From: Nymphaea colorata | Lineage: Eukaryota > Streptophyta > Magnoliopsida > Nymphaeales > Nymphaeaceae | Length of the DNA: 64,000 nucleotides | Assembly: GCF_008831285.2 (NCBI RefSeq) | Contig: NC_045144.1 | Coordinates: 17,995,716 to 18,059,715, forward strand | Direction of reading: 5' to 3' | Shown here: positions 48,911 to 61,177 of the stretch, piece after piece | Layout of the letters: each line of letters opens with the position of its first letter | Position numbering within the stretch: position 1 is the stretch's first letter | The notes under the pieces: generated by a model | Told to the model about the DNA's origin: nothing | Databases searched by the model: none | The model's input: the letters and a program-made list of their open reading frames with translations, nothing else | Made by a program: the position numbers and the translations under genes

Positions 48911-51310
48911 CATCCCTAGTCCTCAACTTGACCTGTTTGCCTAATCATTTGAAGTCATTGAACTTGGATTAGCATAATCTAATAATGGGACTGCACAATC
49001 CCAGCTTCTTTATTGAATACGCGGATGCACGCAGCACACACACATACATATGGGGGCAGAAAAATTGGTAGATGTAAGAGTAGTGGATAATACAAACACG
49101 GTCCTTTAAATTTTTACTAAACGAATATTTTAAACGAAATATAAATGGTTTAATGCGTTTATAAAAACTAGTTTGATATGAAACATGCTTTAATTTGAGT
49201 TGTCTTGATGAAAAATGCCAACTTTCCACTATCAAAATGTTACAAGAACTGTTCATGTTTTATGACCATAAAAACACAATTAAACTTAAAACATGATTAA
49301 CTTAATGCACTTTCCCCATCAACTTGTTCTTAAGAACATATATATGTAATGTTAGATTTTTTTTAAAAAAAATCCACACTGAAGCAATTCTTGTCTCTAA
49401 TCTGGGATTTACCAAGTGTGTGTATGTGTGTGTGTGTATATATATATATAATCAGCACCGTCCGATCGAACACAATGGACAGTGAAGAAAAAAATAAGAA
49501 GAAAAAGGTGATATGCATTTTCATCAGTTAGTTTAGACATTTTTCTCTTTGTTTTTCTCTTCAGTATGCTTTAGATGAACAACCATAATTAGATGGCTGG
49601 GTGACTCTATACTTGCTATAAATACAACCTGAATAATTGAAAAGCGAGATAAATATCTTATGCAAGGTATTGGATTGAAAGAAACAAAGAAATTTTGGCA
49701 TCTGGCATTTAGATAAGGAAGCAATAAATAAATGACAGAAGTTGTTCGGAAACCAACGAAGTCTGTCTTCATTAATGGAAAGAACGAACTGCAACTAGAT
49801 TCCCTTACCCCACCATTACCACAGCTTCCGGGTCTGAAACTCCATAAATAACTCGAACCGTCAGAAAATCTGGATCCATTCAAGGGCTGACTTGGACCAT
49901 TCATAAATCTGGATCCATTCGATGAGATTTTCCGGTTTATAAGGAAGAGTTCGATAACAAATGCGTCGGGTTTGAATCAGCTAAATGTATTTGGAATTGG
50001 ATTCAATATGGTCCAATTGCTCTGATTTTATTTCAATAAAGTATGCAAAACTCTGTGCCGAATTCTTTCACTATAACTCAAAACAATTTACTGGAGATGT
50101 TGGTCACATAGATCCGCGCTTCGATGCTTCTGTGAAGGCAAACGTTCTGAACAACGCTACTCGAGCTTGACTCGATAAAGCTCGGCTCGCGAACAAGTTT
50201 GACCCGAGTCATTTGCTTAACGAGTTGAGCTCAAGTTCATGAGTCGACTCGTTCAAATAATCGAGTCGAGTTCGAGTTCATTGAACTCGAACTGTTGAAG
50301 CTTGACTTGGCTCGAAACTGATGTGTAGCAATGTTTTAAATATCCGACTCGTTTTTGCATTAAGAAACCGATATATTAACATTCATTAATTATGTAAGTT
50401 TTCACAAAAGCTCCTTCAAGTTTGTCGAGCCTTAGTCTTTTGATATCGAGTTCCTTTTGTCGAGTTACACTTGAGCTCGAGCTGACTAATCTCGGGCTCG
50501 ACTGGGCTCGTGTTCACTCCTACTTTTATCAGACCACTAATCTGACAAGCTACGTCAGAACAGTAACCCTCACGAAAAATTGACTACCAATACTTTTACC
50601 GGCCTGCCAGTCTGACCAGCTATGTAACGCTTTCAAGGCATCGACAGCGGCAATGGGCTTCGCAAGAAGTCAATTGACTAGTCAAATATCAACAACAAGT
50701 CCATCCACTTCGTTGGAAAATTGGACATGAAGACATTCAAATAGGAGGAAGCCTGGATCTCAATTTATTGGGTGTTATGTTGGGAAAATCGGGTCTTAAA
50801 TCTGAATCGCCGAATCAAATCAAACCAGAATTGTCATTGGATCATGTCAAATCAAAACCTTATTTTTTGAATAAAGAATTAAATAGATATAACGAGCAAA
50901 AAAAAAAAATATAAAGAACACGAACATGGATAAACGTATCCGGATCCAAACAGATTTCAGATCTGAACATGAACTTGAAATTCTCTCTTTGCAAAGCACA
51001 GATTCGCTTGAGCTATGTGCATTTAGTGCGGGACAATGGCCATTAAAGCGCATGTACTTTTGCAACATCAGATTTGGTATAAGATCCAAAACCAAGCTTG
51101 TTTGATTTTGCCCAGGCAACAATGACAAAGGTCAGTGGTTTCAATGAGCTCAGAATCCCTCCCTGTATGTTGAACCACAAGGTCCACATGACTTAGTGGG
51201 AGGCAGACCAGATCTCATTGTGTATATGACAGATTTTCGGTCATATTCGATCCACTCAGCCAGGTCGTCTGCGGGCCCCAGTCTCGTGAAAAGGTGTGTT
51301 TGCATGTGAG
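48911..51310. other. Intergenic DNA with a GAGTCGAG-rich element
   Basis: No gene recognised. A TG/TA run lies at about 49420-49450. The GAGTCGAG-rich stretch at about 50155-50525 belongs with the copies at 2466 and 34225. The 123-codon minus frame at 49533-49904 has no family resemblance and reads as chance. Confidence 0.5.
50155..50525. mobile_element. GAGTCGAG/CTCGAACTC-rich non-autonomous element
   Basis: Dense CTCGAGCTTGACTCG, CGAGTCGAGTTCGAGTTC and CTCGAACTG motifs, ending GGCTCGTGTTCACTCCTAC. Similar in composition and end sequence to 34225-34370 and in motif content to 2466-2840. No transposase frame. Confidence 0.45.
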
Positions 51311-51458
51311 CAGTGGCTGAGCGAGAAAAATTCGTTGGAGGGACACTTGTTTAAAAATACTCATATTTGATGAGACACTTATATATATATATAATAAAGA
51401 AATTTCAAGAGATTAGTATGGGCAGTTGCCCACACCAGTCACCAAGTGGCTACGCCAA
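51311..51458 (+). mobile_element. 148-bp MITE with a perfect 10-bp target duplication
   Basis: The element starts CAGTGGCTGAGCGAG and ends AGTGGCTACGCCAA, imperfect inverted repeats. It is flanked on both sides by TGCATGTGAG (51301-51310 and 51459-51468). The interior includes a TA run and GGGCAGTTGCCCACACC. The 9-10 bp duplication again points to a Mutator-like origin (inferred). Confidence 0.8.
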
Positions 51459-51552
51459 TGCATGTGAGTGTGTAACAGAGGTTTGCCCACAACCACAAAC
51501 TTAGCCGCACTGCCTTAACTTGCTGGTCTTATGGTTGTCATCCTTGTACTAC

Positions 51553-51786
51553 GGGCACCAGCTAGGAATTTTTTTTTTTCATGGGAAGATATGGTTGGAA
51601 AATTACTTTTTTTTTTGTTTTCCAAAATTTTGAGAATTTTTGGATAATTTGTATAGGGGCACACTGCATTTTTAAATTTTTACGGAGGTCAAATTAATTT
51701 TTTTGAAAATTATAACCGGTATTTCTTAAAAAAAAAAGTTCTTAGGGGTCCGTTTTGCCTGCCACCCCTTCCTCGGCTCTGCCCCT
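51553..51786 (-). mobile_element. Degraded MITE of the GGGGCGGAGCCA family
   Basis: One end reads CTCGGCTCTGCCCCT, the other GGGCACCAGCTAGG. The interior has the family's AAAATTTTGA and TTTTTAAATTTTTAC runs. Flanks do not show a clear duplication. Confidence 0.45.
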
Positions 51787-52524
51787 GCTAGTAGTGTAAA
51801 ACTCTTAGTAGAAACCTTTTGAACCCTAAGAACCCTCGGCGCCGCCTTGGCGGCCGCCAAAAGAGGCCGGAAATTTGTAACTTAGAAACAAATACATAGC
51901 TTCTTCACAACAAATTTGACTACTGCATTGAATATCATGTGTGTTTTTCCAAGCACAAGAAAATCTGAAATATTTTCAATCCAATAAGAAAATGTAGCCA
52001 TCTTTTTTATCGTCTTACATGGCGGACCCAGATAGGGCGGAGCTGACCACAAAGCCCACCTAAGTCTTTTCAATAGATCGCATGTGGGCCTAGTTTTAAG
52101 AAGGACTAGAATCTTAACCTCAATATCGTGTCTCATACCAATGGAAAAATATGAAACGATGCTGACCAATACAAGATTTATGAGAATACTGAACATTTTT
52201 TTCATTTATTAAATATTTCAATATAATAATATTATTTTTTAAAAATAAAAAGGGAAAATAGTTCAGTACTTAGAAATATTTAATAGAACAGAAAGTTGGT
52301 CTCTTTTCAACTCATGTAGTCGCCAAAACAATCTTTTTTTTTCCCACATCATGTAAGCCAATCCACCCATTTGATATGACTCCAAAATTGATTGTTTTCA
52401 TCTTTTGAAAAATATATCGCTTCTGATATTGTTATTGAAACATTGCTCTACTGGTACCATTAGCATTAAACATGAATATTCACTTACTTTTTTTTTTTTC
52501 ATTTTTTTTTCAATTCATCTAATG

Positions 52525-52528
<4 letters not shown>

Positions 52529-52570
<42 letters not shown>
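52529..52570 (+). repeat. A42 homopolymer
   Basis: Forty-two consecutive A. It could be a simple slippage tract or the tail of a retroposed sequence; no reverse transcriptase frame or intact SINE lies upstream. The count itself is prone to sequencing error. Confidence 0.85.
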
Positions 52571-52573
<3 letters not shown>

Positions 52574-53412
52574 CCTGCTAGTATCCTCTTCTCAAGAGCC
52601 TTTACATGTTTTGGCTTCTAAAGAAAATTGATGCATGTAAAAATTGAGCTTTAGAAGACACACACACACATATAAGAATTGAAAATCAACCGCCATACGG
52701 ATGTTGACGAATGACTAAATTTTTAAAAACTGTCACTAAAAGCATCATCCCACATGAGTCTCATCAATGATTTATGGTATTTTTAATGATAGTGGTATTA
52801 AATATTTGGCCATCTGGCAACATCTGACAGTCGGCTTAAAAACAACATTATTTTTAATGGGTCTAGTTCCTAAGGGTCTAATACCTATCTGTTTCTCTCT
52901 CTTTCTTTCTCTCTCCATCACATACAGGCACATATCATCAAAGTTGAATTGAATTGCTGAAGCGATGAAAAGTTACAGTTTGAAGATCAAGGATCATTGG
53001 AGAAGATTGCAGTCGCTACTGGCTAAGTGCCAAACATGTTTGCTTTGGCCCAAATGTAAAAGGCGAGAAGGTTTAGATAATTAAGTGCCAAGGATTTCAC
53101 TTTCTCATTGTCTTGCATGTGAACAAACTTCTTACTTGACTTGATTATACATGGAAAGATTATCTCCAATCTCTGTGAACAGCCAAATTTGAAATGAGTC
53201 TCTCTCAATTGTGAAAACAGCTTACAAAAGGCGTCGTTTTCCGGCATCTCCACTTGTTTTTCAGGCGAAAAATTCGCCGAGATTAAGCTCTAATTGACCC
53301 CACAAAGCAACATGCACCATCTGATGCTCTTCTACTTCAACAATAAGAAGAAAGGATAATAATTGTCAAGCTATAAGAAGGACTAACAGTGCCTCAGAAG
53401 TCTCCTATCTAT

Positions 53413-53448
<36 letters not shown>

Positions 53449-53616
53449 CTATAAATATATAAATAATATATATATATATATATATATATAGGCACACAGA
53501 CACAGATTGAGCTCTCTATGTATACATAAAACAGCAAAACACACACAAGAGAATACTAGATTCTAACAATTTCAAACCAAGCAGGAAGAACAACTCAAAT
53601 GTTCACGTCGAGACAA

Positions 53617-53652
<36 letters not shown>

Positions 53653-56324
53653 TAGTTACCAAACCCTTATATACTAAACTTGATGTGAGTCATTTGGGCC
53701 GTTAATTAGTGGGTTTGAGCTGATAGATGTGAATAATCTGGCCGTTACTTAGTGGGTTTGAGCTCCTATCAGTTGGGAAACCTAAGGAGGATTTGGATAT
53801 GGAATAGATGTAGAACAGCTAATGAAAAATGACAAGTCCCTCATAATAGATCTGATCCATTTGCATTTGGAGCAGTATCTGCACTTATTCAGCTGATGGT
53901 ATCAGATTTGGACTTTGTTTAGGAAGGACCAATAAAACAATCCACATCTGATCACTATCGATCTCGGGTTCAATATGCAATTTCACAAATCTGAGCCCAG
54001 TGTCAGATCAGAATCCAATAAAAATTAGACCCAATTACATATAAATGTCAGAATCTTATATTGGTTCTACTGGAACTTGGTTTTAAAGGAGTAAAGTCCG
54101 AACCTGAGTCCGAGTCGAAATCTGCTCATATAGAACTTGATTAAGTTTACTTTGGTAAAAATAAAGTTTGCTCTAAAGCAGATTTATACATTCAGAATGA
54201 TACCCACCGATTTGTACAACATAGATTTGCGGGTCTGTTTTAGTCACTACCATGATGAAAGTGGATACTTGGACACACTTGAGTATTTTTTAGATTCGAA
54301 ACTGTTTCAAACTACTTAATTTTGCTTGATTTGATTTGTTTTCAACTCAGTTTCATTCTGTTTTTGGGGGTTATTGTTCATTAATATGTAGTGTTTTAAT
54401 TCATATCACTTCTTTATTTAAATGTTGCTTTCAATTTTGATTTTTTGTGATATTTTGCATATATACATATGCATATTTTGAAGTATTCTCATATGCATCT
54501 TTGTAACTATACCCAAACCCATACCTATGCGACTTAGATGACAACACATAAATATAAATACATTGGTTTGTGTTGGTCTACCTCCAAGTGGTTCTTGCAC
54601 CACATTCATGTTTCAGTCCCAGCCATTCATTGATTGGCCGGCTGCCAGCAGGTGGCCGGTCCAACCACGGCCGGTGGCCGGACCAACCTCGGCACGCGGT
54701 CGGTCCAACTTCTCCCTCTCCCTCTCCTCACACTCTTACATACACGCACACACACACACGCACACATACATTTCGAGATATGACAGCCGGTCTGACTTCT
54801 CCCTTTCCCTCACACTCTTATATGCACGCACACACACACATACATTTGAAGATAGCGTTATGTCCAGCCAGTGGTAGTGGGCATGGTGGACATGTCAATT
54901 CTCATCAATGCACATGCTGATGGGGTGCAAGCAGCAACAGGAATCCTCCCAACTTTGTTGTGTACAAACTTTCAGCAGTCATCCTCAATCACCTTCTTTC
55001 ACACCTCATCTGATGGAGATGTTTGTTAGCAGAGATGCCAACTGCTAAGTGCATTTACAATCTTCCAGTTTATGCCAAGAAATACATTTCAAATTTTCAA
55101 ATATCTTCAACTTGAAGATCTGAAGTCGCATCTGTAAGGTTGAAATCAAATTATATATATATATATATATATAAACGGGCAGGTACCGAACTCTTAGGTG
55201 CTATATCCATCGGAAACGATCTCAACCATTGATTTACTGAAAAAAATTGGGCATCTTAGTTATCTAGTATTAATTCACAACTTTTCTTCATCTTAGGCTA
55301 AAATCATTCCTAATTTGTCTAGCACCTAAGTGTTTGACACATAAAAAAGCTGTTAACTCAGCTCTTATAACTCATCTAGTGCGCGGCTTAGCAACCGGAT
55401 TGACCCATTATGGTTCAAATTTATGCTCCGTACATAAGATTTGAACACTAAACTTGGTTGAAATTCAGGTTTACACCCGGGCCGATGGGTCAGATCTGTT
55501 CTTGAGCTTCAATCCAAATTTTCTTATTAAGTTTATTGCAATTAACTTATGTACATTTTTCAAAAAAATAATATTGTATTAGCAAATAACAGTTATTAAC
55601 TAGGTTGCGTCGGGCTATGATGGGTAGTCTAACGTAATTCATAATGAACCAGGTTTGGCTTAGTTCTTTTAAGATCGGCTTGAGCTCGAGTCGGGCTCGG
55701 TCCACGCCTATCAAAATTGGCATGGGTTCAAACGGGCCTGGTCCGGCCTATGTCCGCCCTTACTTATTAACCTTTATAGACATTTAGAAACCTTTGTAGA
55801 CATTTACAACAAGCACTAAGAGCTAATGAGACATTACCCACTTGATGAAGGAGATTGAATTTATTTATTTTTTATATTTTTTTAATGTTTATTTAGGAAA
55901 TCACCTTCAACATAAAACCTTCAAGATCATACCTTTATACCTTTGAAGTTCTAACTTACTTCGACAGTTGATACTCAAACAATAAGTCTTTTACTTCAAT
56001 TGAACTCTTGCGGGTTAATTTCTCATGACTGAGGGGATGAAGTTAGGTCAATTCTTTTGTCTATGCATTGTTTTTCTCGTTAAAATGTTTTAAATAAAAT
56101 ACCAATATATTAACATACTTGTGATTATTAATCTAAGTGTAAAGCTAACGTTAATTTAAGTTGTCTTCACATGAAATATTTATTTTCCTTCACCAAAATT
56201 ACAATGTCATATGAACTGCTAAGTTTTGAAATGGACGTATTTAGATTTAAAAAGAACTAAATTGATATATGTTTCTTATCAATTGGACTGGTTGATAACT
56301 TGACACTCTATTAAAGATCTAACT
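52571..56324. other. Intergenic DNA, no gene seen
   Basis: Contains TA microsatellites (53417-53447, 53469-53491, 53621-53647, 55153-55172), a short near-duplicate with GGCCGTTA and TTAGTGGGTTTGAGCT (53696-53766), the GGCCGG tandem repeat listed separately, and a GAGCTCGAGTCGGGCTCGG patch near 55680. No domain in any frame. Confidence 0.5.
54648..54713 (+). repeat. 22-bp tandem repeat, three copies, GGCCGGTCCAAC type
   Basis: Units at 54648, 54670 and 54692 each contain G(G/C)(T/C)GG(C/T)CGG(T/A)CCAAC. The third is most diverged. A looser duplication follows: ACTTCTCCCT, CACACTCTTA, CACGCACACACAC and ATACATTT occur at about 54707-54772 and again at about 54797-54846. Confidence 0.8.
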
Positions 56325-56472
56325 GGTATCGCTCAATTTTATCGGCGGTAATTTCGCCTGGAACCAGTTGTTTACAGTTGCGTGTATTTAGCTGATACCC
56401 CCTTTTTTAACAAAGAATAGAAACTCGTAAGAGTATATCGCATAATTTTATCGGCGATATTTTTGCCCTGGA
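56325..56472 (+). promoter_or_regulatory. Imperfect direct repeat upstream of the CGR1-type gene
   Basis: GGTATCGCTCAATTTTATCG with GGCGGTAATTTCGCCTGG (56325-56362) recurs as ATATCGCATAATTTTATCG with GCGATATTTTTGCCCTGG (about 56433-56472). The second copy ends just before the TGGGCC motif and the leader. Position suggests a promoter element pair, but chance duplication is possible. Confidence 0.4.
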
Positions 56473-56479
56473 CGAGGTT

Positions 56480-56485
56480 TGGGCC
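56480..56485 (+). promoter_or_regulatory. Site II (TGGGCC) motif of the CGR1-type gene
   Basis: TGGGCC about 120 bp upstream of the ATG, followed by a CT-rich leader (56505-56522). Site II motifs bind TCP factors and are enriched in promoters of plant ribosome-biogenesis genes, which fits the product. One hexamer alone is weak evidence. Confidence 0.4.
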
Positions 56486-56604
56486 GTTTACACCCCTTCT
56501 CTGATTCTCTCTCTCTCTCTCTGTGCCGCCAGAGGTTGCCTAAAGAGAAGCCGCCGCCTCCCTTTCTTCTCCCTCTTTGGTCCGTCCCTGTCTCTGTGGG
56601 ATCG

Positions 56605-57153
56605 ATGGCCTGCACCATCGATTTCCGGTGCCTAGATGAAGGATTGGGAGGCCAGAACCGCCAAAAGAGAAAGAGATCGGCGGCAGACGATGACGGCGAG
56701 CCCCTGGCCATGGAGGTCGACGATGTCCCTTCTTCGAAGAGATCTGCCGTCCCCTCCGCAAACGACCCGGACCGGCCTACTTTCGGGAAGCCCACCTACG
56801 ACGGCGTAATCGCGGGAAGGGTCTCCGGCCGGAAGTGGAAGGAGCCCCGGCGGGAGAGGGCGTCGTCGGTGAGGGTGAGCCACAAGGGAACGACGTTCGA
56901 GCAGAGGGCGCGGGCAAAGGAGATAAAGAAGGCGTACAAGGAGAGGATGAACGAGCTGAAGGAGGAGATAAGGACCAATAAGGTGGAAAAGCGGAAACAG
57001 AGAGAGGAAAGGGAGAAGAGGAAGAAAGAGAACATACTGAGGTCGGGTACCAAGCTCCAGAAGATCACGAACCCGAAGACGTTGAAGAAGATCGCCAAGT
57101 CGAAGCAGAAGAAGCTCTTGAAGGTGGTGCCTGACGATCTGCTCAAGAAGTAG
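56605..57153 (+). CDS. CGR1: CGR1-type rRNA processing protein (182 aa, intronless)
   Basis: CGR1/CCDC86 proteins are small, highly basic nucleolar factors for processing large-subunit pre-rRNA. Here residues 1-60 are variable and carry a basic cluster, RQKRKR (19-24), plus an acidic patch (DDDGEPLAMEVDD). The CGR1 domain spans about 70-173: VSGRKWKEPRRERAS, then a long charged helix, probably a coiled coil, at 100-145, ending in TNPKTLKKIAKSKQKKLLK. The C-terminus is lysine-rich. The ATG at 56605 (GATCGATGGCC) is the first in this frame after the CT-rich leader; the open frame continues upstream only through a TTG and leader-like codons. Length is somewhat above the roughly 120-aa yeast protein. 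No intron is needed. Assignment rests on motif and composition. Confidence 0.85.
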   Translation: MACTIDFRCLDEGLGGQNRQKRKRSAADDDGEPLAMEVDDVPSSKRSAVPSANDPDRPTFGKPTYDGVIAGRVSGRKWKEPRRERASSVRVSHKGTTFEQRARAKEIKKAYKERMNELKEEIRTNKVEKRKQREEREKRKKENILRSGTKLQKITNPKTLKKIAKSKQKKLLKVVPDDLLKK

Positions 57154-60100
57154 GGTTTTGCCTTTTCTTTATTTTTTCTTTTCCCCCTCGTTTGAAATTT
57201 ATATATGGTCATATGTATGTTTTTGACTGGTGGGTGTTGGAGAAATTAACAACCATGAAAGGGAAATGAGTTTATCTCTTTTTTGGTAGCCGCAGAGGTT
57301 TTGTAGTGAAAATTCATTCGGCTAAACTACTTAATTTTAACTGAGATTTAGTTTGAATGTGCTCGAGTGTTCTCTTCAGTTACGTTGAGATGACGACAGT
57401 TTTCTTCACAATGGTGGTCTTTTTTCTAATGTGATTTTGCTTTTGCCTGCTTTATTGTTTGAGTTGGAGTTGTGTTCAGCAGAGCTTGTTTTCTTCTACT
57501 ACTGTGTAGTTGAAAAAGCTTTGTGATGGAAATTAATTCGGCCAAGCTACTTATTTGATCGGGTTTTAGCTCCAGACGTGCTTAATTGTTGTGTTCAGCT
57601 ATATTAAGATGATCATTCTTCTCTTCAGGACAGCAGTTTCCTTAATATGGTTGTGCTTTTGGTTGCTTTGTTGTTTCGGTGAGAATTTTGGGATCAGAGG
57701 AGTTTGTTCCTCCTTGCGTATTGGTGTTTTTCGTGTGCATGTTGTAGATATTTTGGACGGCTCAACTGGCAATTGAGGTTGTTGTGGTTTTACTTTCATA
57801 ACGAAATGGAAGGTAAAAAGCACAGAGCATTCATGGGCTAAAAATTTGAGAATCTAAAAACTGAAAATTAAAGGAAGCTTTGCTTCTTTACTTGTTTTAG
57901 TCTCTTTCTATACAACCTGTGAGTTGTCTGAAAATTTTGTCTTATGATAGTGGAACATGTTGAAAGCCGTGAGTTGTCTGAAAATTGTCTTATGATGGTG
58001 GAGAATGTTGAAAGCCGATTCTTGGGTCTCTCTTCTGGCTCTTGAAGCAGATGATCGTTTGGTTGGTTTCGTTTGTTGCCTCTTTCATGTTTTAACCCAT
58101 GCTTGCAAGCGAGTGGTGGGAGTTGTGCCTCCTACTTCAGATATTTCAAAAAGAGCGACAGAGTGCCACGAGGGCTGGGGAAGTTGACTGTGAGGGTGAG
58201 GAAAATGAGGTGAGATTATTCTCGTTATGTTTGAATATTTCATAGAACTGTACTTTGATGTTGGTTCTTGGGTTACATGGTGGCATTGGCTGTTCTTACA
58301 GGCCTTTTGATCTTTTTTGAATCTCCCTGATTTGGCTAATTCAATATCTCTTATGATCTGTAGATGCCTTTTTGTGAGTGACTTTAAATTTGCTAGTTTG
58401 TGGTGATTGATTCCTGTGATGGTTTGTGAAAACAGAGGAGAATTTGCTGATCGTGTGCCATTGTGGTCAGCGATCCCTTTTCTTGGATATTTTAGTTCAT
58501 AAAGGAAGAAAGATGCGGAAATGTTTCTGCTACCTTTCTTCTGTCTTACGGGTTTATACCCACATATCTGGTTTTAGGTTCCTATTTTCATCTTACAAGT
58601 ATCGGAACCAGTTCCATCGACGGTAGGCCTTTTAGAAGGCTTTATCTTTAATAACGAATCTTAACTAAATAATCCACCTGCCAAACACGAAGAAAACTTC
58701 TGACATACTAGATCTGGTAATTTCCAAGCTGAGGTGTTCGAATATCAGGTCAAGGGGCTTCTTAACAGTACTTCTGGTGATAGCCCAGTTTGCTGTGTAC
58801 TGTTTGTACTACCTTCTTTCCATGCAAGAGATTCCGTGTCTTTTGTCTGTAATTTCCTCACGGATGAGATGCTATGATGGATGCTGCTTGTGTCATAAGG
58901 TGCATAATTCTTCTGAATGGAGTCATTTGCTGAACAAATTCCAACTGCAGAATCGTTTCGTGCACATGTTCGACTGTCTATTGGTTCCCCAAAACGTTGG
59001 GGAGGGCAGGTGAGGCGAGTTCAGTAAAGCTAACCTGCTGTCTGAATACTGTATGCTTTGCCATCATGATGTTCCAAAATCACTGCTTTGTTTTTCTGTT
59101 TCTAATGCCTTCTCACCACTGTTTTCCATGGGAGGCCTCTGTTTGAGAAGGCTACAATCTATTGTGGTCATCTGCTTGAAACATGCCTTCTTTGACCTAC
59201 TTGTAGTTCTTAAAATTCACATTTCTGCGATGCAATTTGCTTCCGATTTTGTATGTTTATTTACCTCAGGGCTTCTGAAAGGTGGAGAAAATGGTCGTCA
59301 GATACGGATTATGAGACTGTCTGATCATTTTCTCGTCTGCCGTCATATGCTTTTTGAGTCTTGCAACAGAAAAGTTTGGTTACACGACAGAGTGTCGTGC
59401 GACCGAGCATCTTGAGACGGGACATCCTGCGACATCCTTATCTTCTTCTCACTTGCGACATCCTTAATCCTTATCTGCTTCTGAAACGGGCCCTTAATGT
59501 AATGTTTCCCCAAACGTTTACTTCTTTCCGCTTCTCATTGTTTTCTGTCCGTTTACTGGTAACTGGTAACGTGCTAACCATGTCCTCTATGTACAATGAC
59601 AAGAACTCCACCGCACAGCCATGATTCTTGGCTTGACGACAGTGAAGATGATGGCACTGAGCAGGTGGCTTGGGAGATCCGCATATCCGTTGGAATCAGA
59701 TGTCAGATTTAGATAAAAATAAAAAATCGAAAATGAAATCAACCACTATGAGTTTTCATTTTCCTTTCCAAAATGAATCCTTGGAACCCCTTAAAAGTCG
59801 ACGACGTTGAACACGACCATGGTCTTATTGACCACCACAGGCGGTCAGAGAGGAGAAAATACAGGGTCAAGGGAGATGTTATTAAAATTGGCCTAACTTT
59901 GGCCGTGTTGAATTCAACTGAAACCAAATTGATCTGATTTGGTTTACGATCTATGGTTTTGCGTGTCACGTTTGTTTTTTAAATAGTTTACCTAAGCCTT
60001 TTTCTTAATCTTTAGGCTATTTGCTTTTCAAAAATACAAATGTGGTAAAAGTGCTTGCTGCTTCACAAAGGATTTCGGACTCCAATTAGATTTAGCCCAT

Positions 60101-61177
60101 TTACTAAATCATTTGGGCTTTCTTATTCGATTTAGAAACAGATTTTGAGAATATTGTCCTGAGGTCAATATCATGTATCAGATTACAACCATCAGATCCT
60201 TCTGAACGATGATCATTCAGGGGTCCTCTGCACAGAAACGAAAAACAAAAAAAATCAAATCAATTAGGCATTATGGCAATGGTTTGGAGTTCATCAGCAC
60301 ATTAGTTTCAATTGGCTTTTGCCAAATTAACCACTCTTCAAGAGGACCATAGAATGGCAGCAATATAATTATGTAAAAAGAATCAATAAGTAGTAGCAAT
60401 GTACCCGTAAATGGTAGAAGAACCCACTGGGGTATTGGACACTCAATTGCATGTGTAGACAGATAGCTTCATGCTGAACCACTTCATCGCGCGGCAACTG
60501 GTCCAACTTAACCTATTCAATTCTGTGATGTAGAGCATCCATATCAGACCATGAACGTCAGCAAATCTCCTCTTCCCTATCTCGCACAGCATGTAATGCT
60601 CGTTTGGACAACTTGTCACAGGCTAAGCCGCTAAGTTGCCAAAATGCTTATATTGCCTTAGTGAAACCTCAGCAAATTCATCCTGCCCATCAAAAATAAT
60701 AATTTCTCGTTGGCTTCAGTTTGCCGACAAAACAAACGAAAAAAGATCTTCATTTCCTTCAATTTGGACGCCCACCCACCTAGTCAGGAAAGCATGTTCT
60801 TCGTGCTTTTCAACTTGAACACCCAAAGGCGACGCACCTGGACAGGTTTGCGTGTCTGGGGTTTGAAGCTCTTTTGATAGTCAACTGATTGCTTCGCTTA
60901 TAGATCTGAGTAACTTTCTTTGCCAGTCAGAAGGTTGCTTATTTCAGAACGATGACAGGAAGCTGATTGCAGAAATACTTTTTCTCCTTGTCTGGTTTCA
61001 AACATAAGCGGCTAAGAGATGTGCCAGCTGACTTGCTGAAGAGAACTGCACTGCAACCATTGGCGAATTCTACCTTGTTTGGTAGTCGCAGATGCCAAAA
61101 ATGCAGCGATGACCCGAAGGCGCTATGAAGATTTTGATTGCACCGGATGATTAAATAAGAGCGGTTCCATTAGTGTA
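57154..61177. other. 3' flank and intergenic DNA, no gene seen
   Basis: 57154 onward probably includes the CGR1-type 3' UTR. Up to about 59650 the sequence is T-rich on the plus strand, as in plant introns or UTRs, and the open frames (58777-59013, 59053-59415) have many Cys/Leu/Phe and no domain. 59700-61177 has nothing recognised; the last part should include the 3' UTR of the minus-strand PPR gene. Confidence 0.45.
57919..58016. repeat. ~50-bp tandem duplication
   Basis: Copies at 57919-57968 and 57969-58016 both read GTGAGTTGTCTGAAAATT, GTCTTATGAT(A/G)GTGGA and ATGTTGAAAGCC. A two-base indel and a few substitutions separate them. It lies about 770 bp after the CGR1-type stop codon. Confidence 0.9.

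Noticed and set aside
56479-56604. 42-residue extension of the CGR1-type protein
   Set aside because: It begins at TTG and runs through the CT-rich leader, giving Ser-Leu low-complexity sequence atypical of the family.
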